The notes below the pieces were generated by a model. That model was given only the letters and a program-made list of their open reading frames with translations. It searched no databases and was not told the DNA's origin. From Thermodesulfobacteriales bacterium (GTDB lineage: Bacteria > Desulfobacterota > Thermodesulfobacteria > Thermodesulfobacteriales > Thermodesulfatatoraceae): DNA of 34,336 bases. The translations under genes were made by a program, and so were the position numbers. This document shows, piece by piece, positions 33,987 through 34,336 of the stretch (positions are counted from its first letter, which is position 1; each line of letters opens with the position of its first letter). The stretch is taken from positions 1 to 34,336 of the forward strand of contig JALSPG010000091.1 of NCBI GenBank assembly GCA_026986115.1, read 5' to 3'.

Positions 33987-34336
33987 CTAAAGACCAGCCA
34001 GCTCTTTAATTTTATCGACCATATCGAGTTTTTCCCACGTAAATTCCGGTTCTAGACGTCCAAAATGACCATAAGCAGCGGTCTTTCGATAGATGGGGCG
34101 CCTCATATCGAGATATTCAATCATGTGACGCGGACGAAAATCAAAGAGTTCTTTGATTATTTCTACAATCCTTTCAAGAGGAATGTTATTGGTACCGTTC
34201 GTATTAACGTTGATAGCAATTGGTTCTGGCACCCCGATAGCATAGGCTACTTGGACTTCAAGTTCCCGGGCTACTCCGGCAGCAACCATATTTTTGGCCA
34301 CGTAACGGGCGTAATAAGAAGGGGTACGATCGACTT
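33987..34336 (-). CDS. metK: S-adenosylmethionine synthetase, partial (N-terminus beyond the window)
   Basis: Only the last 116 or so residues are here; the frame is open to the right edge. The visible start VDRTPSYYARYVAKNMVAAG matches the conserved MetK stretch, and the C-terminal part (AYAIGVPEPIAI, then YGHFGRLEPEFTWEKLD) is typical. MetK makes SAM from methionine and ATP; with ahcY it forms the methyl cycle. Confidence 0.96.
   Translation of the reverse strand, partial: VDRTPSYYARYVAKNMVAAGVARELEVQVAYAIGVPEPIAINVNTNGTNNIPLERIVEIIKELFDFRPRHMIEYLDMRRPIYRKTAAYGHFGRLEPEFTWEKLDMVDKIKELAGL

Overview
The window looks like chromosomal DNA from a thermophilic, Gram-negative, motile and piliated bacterium. 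The best guess is Thermodesulfobacteriota or a close relative. This is inferred from protein style (Lys/Glu/Arg-rich enzymes), a short-form AhcY, the gene neighbourhoods and the many c-type-heme and sigma-54 signals; it was not confirmed by any search. Nearly all genes lie on the minus strand. Only a 160-residue orphan (10165-10647) and dus (14094-15095) are on the plus strand. There is no sign of phage, insertion sequence, CRISPR array or rRNA.

Layout in coordinate order (minus-strand operons are transcribed from right to left): 1-2100 motA-motB-PilZ, a flagellar stator and a c-di-GMP-binding candidate. 2163-10080 is a compact housekeeping run (transcribed mpl, nfi, ispD, ppiD-like, carB) with overlapping or closely spaced genes. 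10165-14040 holds an unknown plus-strand gene and a copper-handling cluster: a broken mono-heme cytochrome lipoprotein gene, copZ, copA and a small exported Met/His/Cys-rich protein. 14094-25237 holds dus facing the classic transcription/translation operon, tRNA-Gly(CCC)-rimP-nusA-ylxR-infB-DUF503-rbfA-nrnA-truB-rpsO-pnp, with a near-consensus sigma-70 promoter before the tRNA and strong terminators after the tRNA, after rpsO and after pnp. 25295-31641 is an AT-rich type IV pilus operon: pilA, fimT/gspH-type, pilW-type, pilV-type, pilX-type, pilY1 and a small exported protein. A sigma-54 promoter and a distant perfect palindrome lie upstream of pilA. 31983-34336 is metK-ahcY-queC, the activated methyl cycle plus queuosine synthesis.

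The most unusual signals are in three places. First, PilY1 carries a CXXCH heme-c motif (C451-C454-H455) followed at once by five Asp-rich calcium-type repeats. EF-hand-like loops containing cysteine recur in the FimT- and PilW-type minor pilins, and the major pilin has six cysteines and aromatic residues at mature positions 24, 27 and 51. Together these suggest a calcium-dependent and possibly redox-active pilus tip. Second, a mono-heme cytochrome gene upstream of copZ-copA has TGA exactly where the second heme cysteine belongs, plus a one-base shift in its signal peptide. It is either a pseudogene or, less likely, a selenocysteine variant. Third, several RNA-level arrangements stand out: a hairpin that covers the motA ribosome-binding region, a pnp terminator written inside the dus coding sequence, a weaker similar case at the copper cluster, and a terminator between tRNA-Gly and rimP-nusA.
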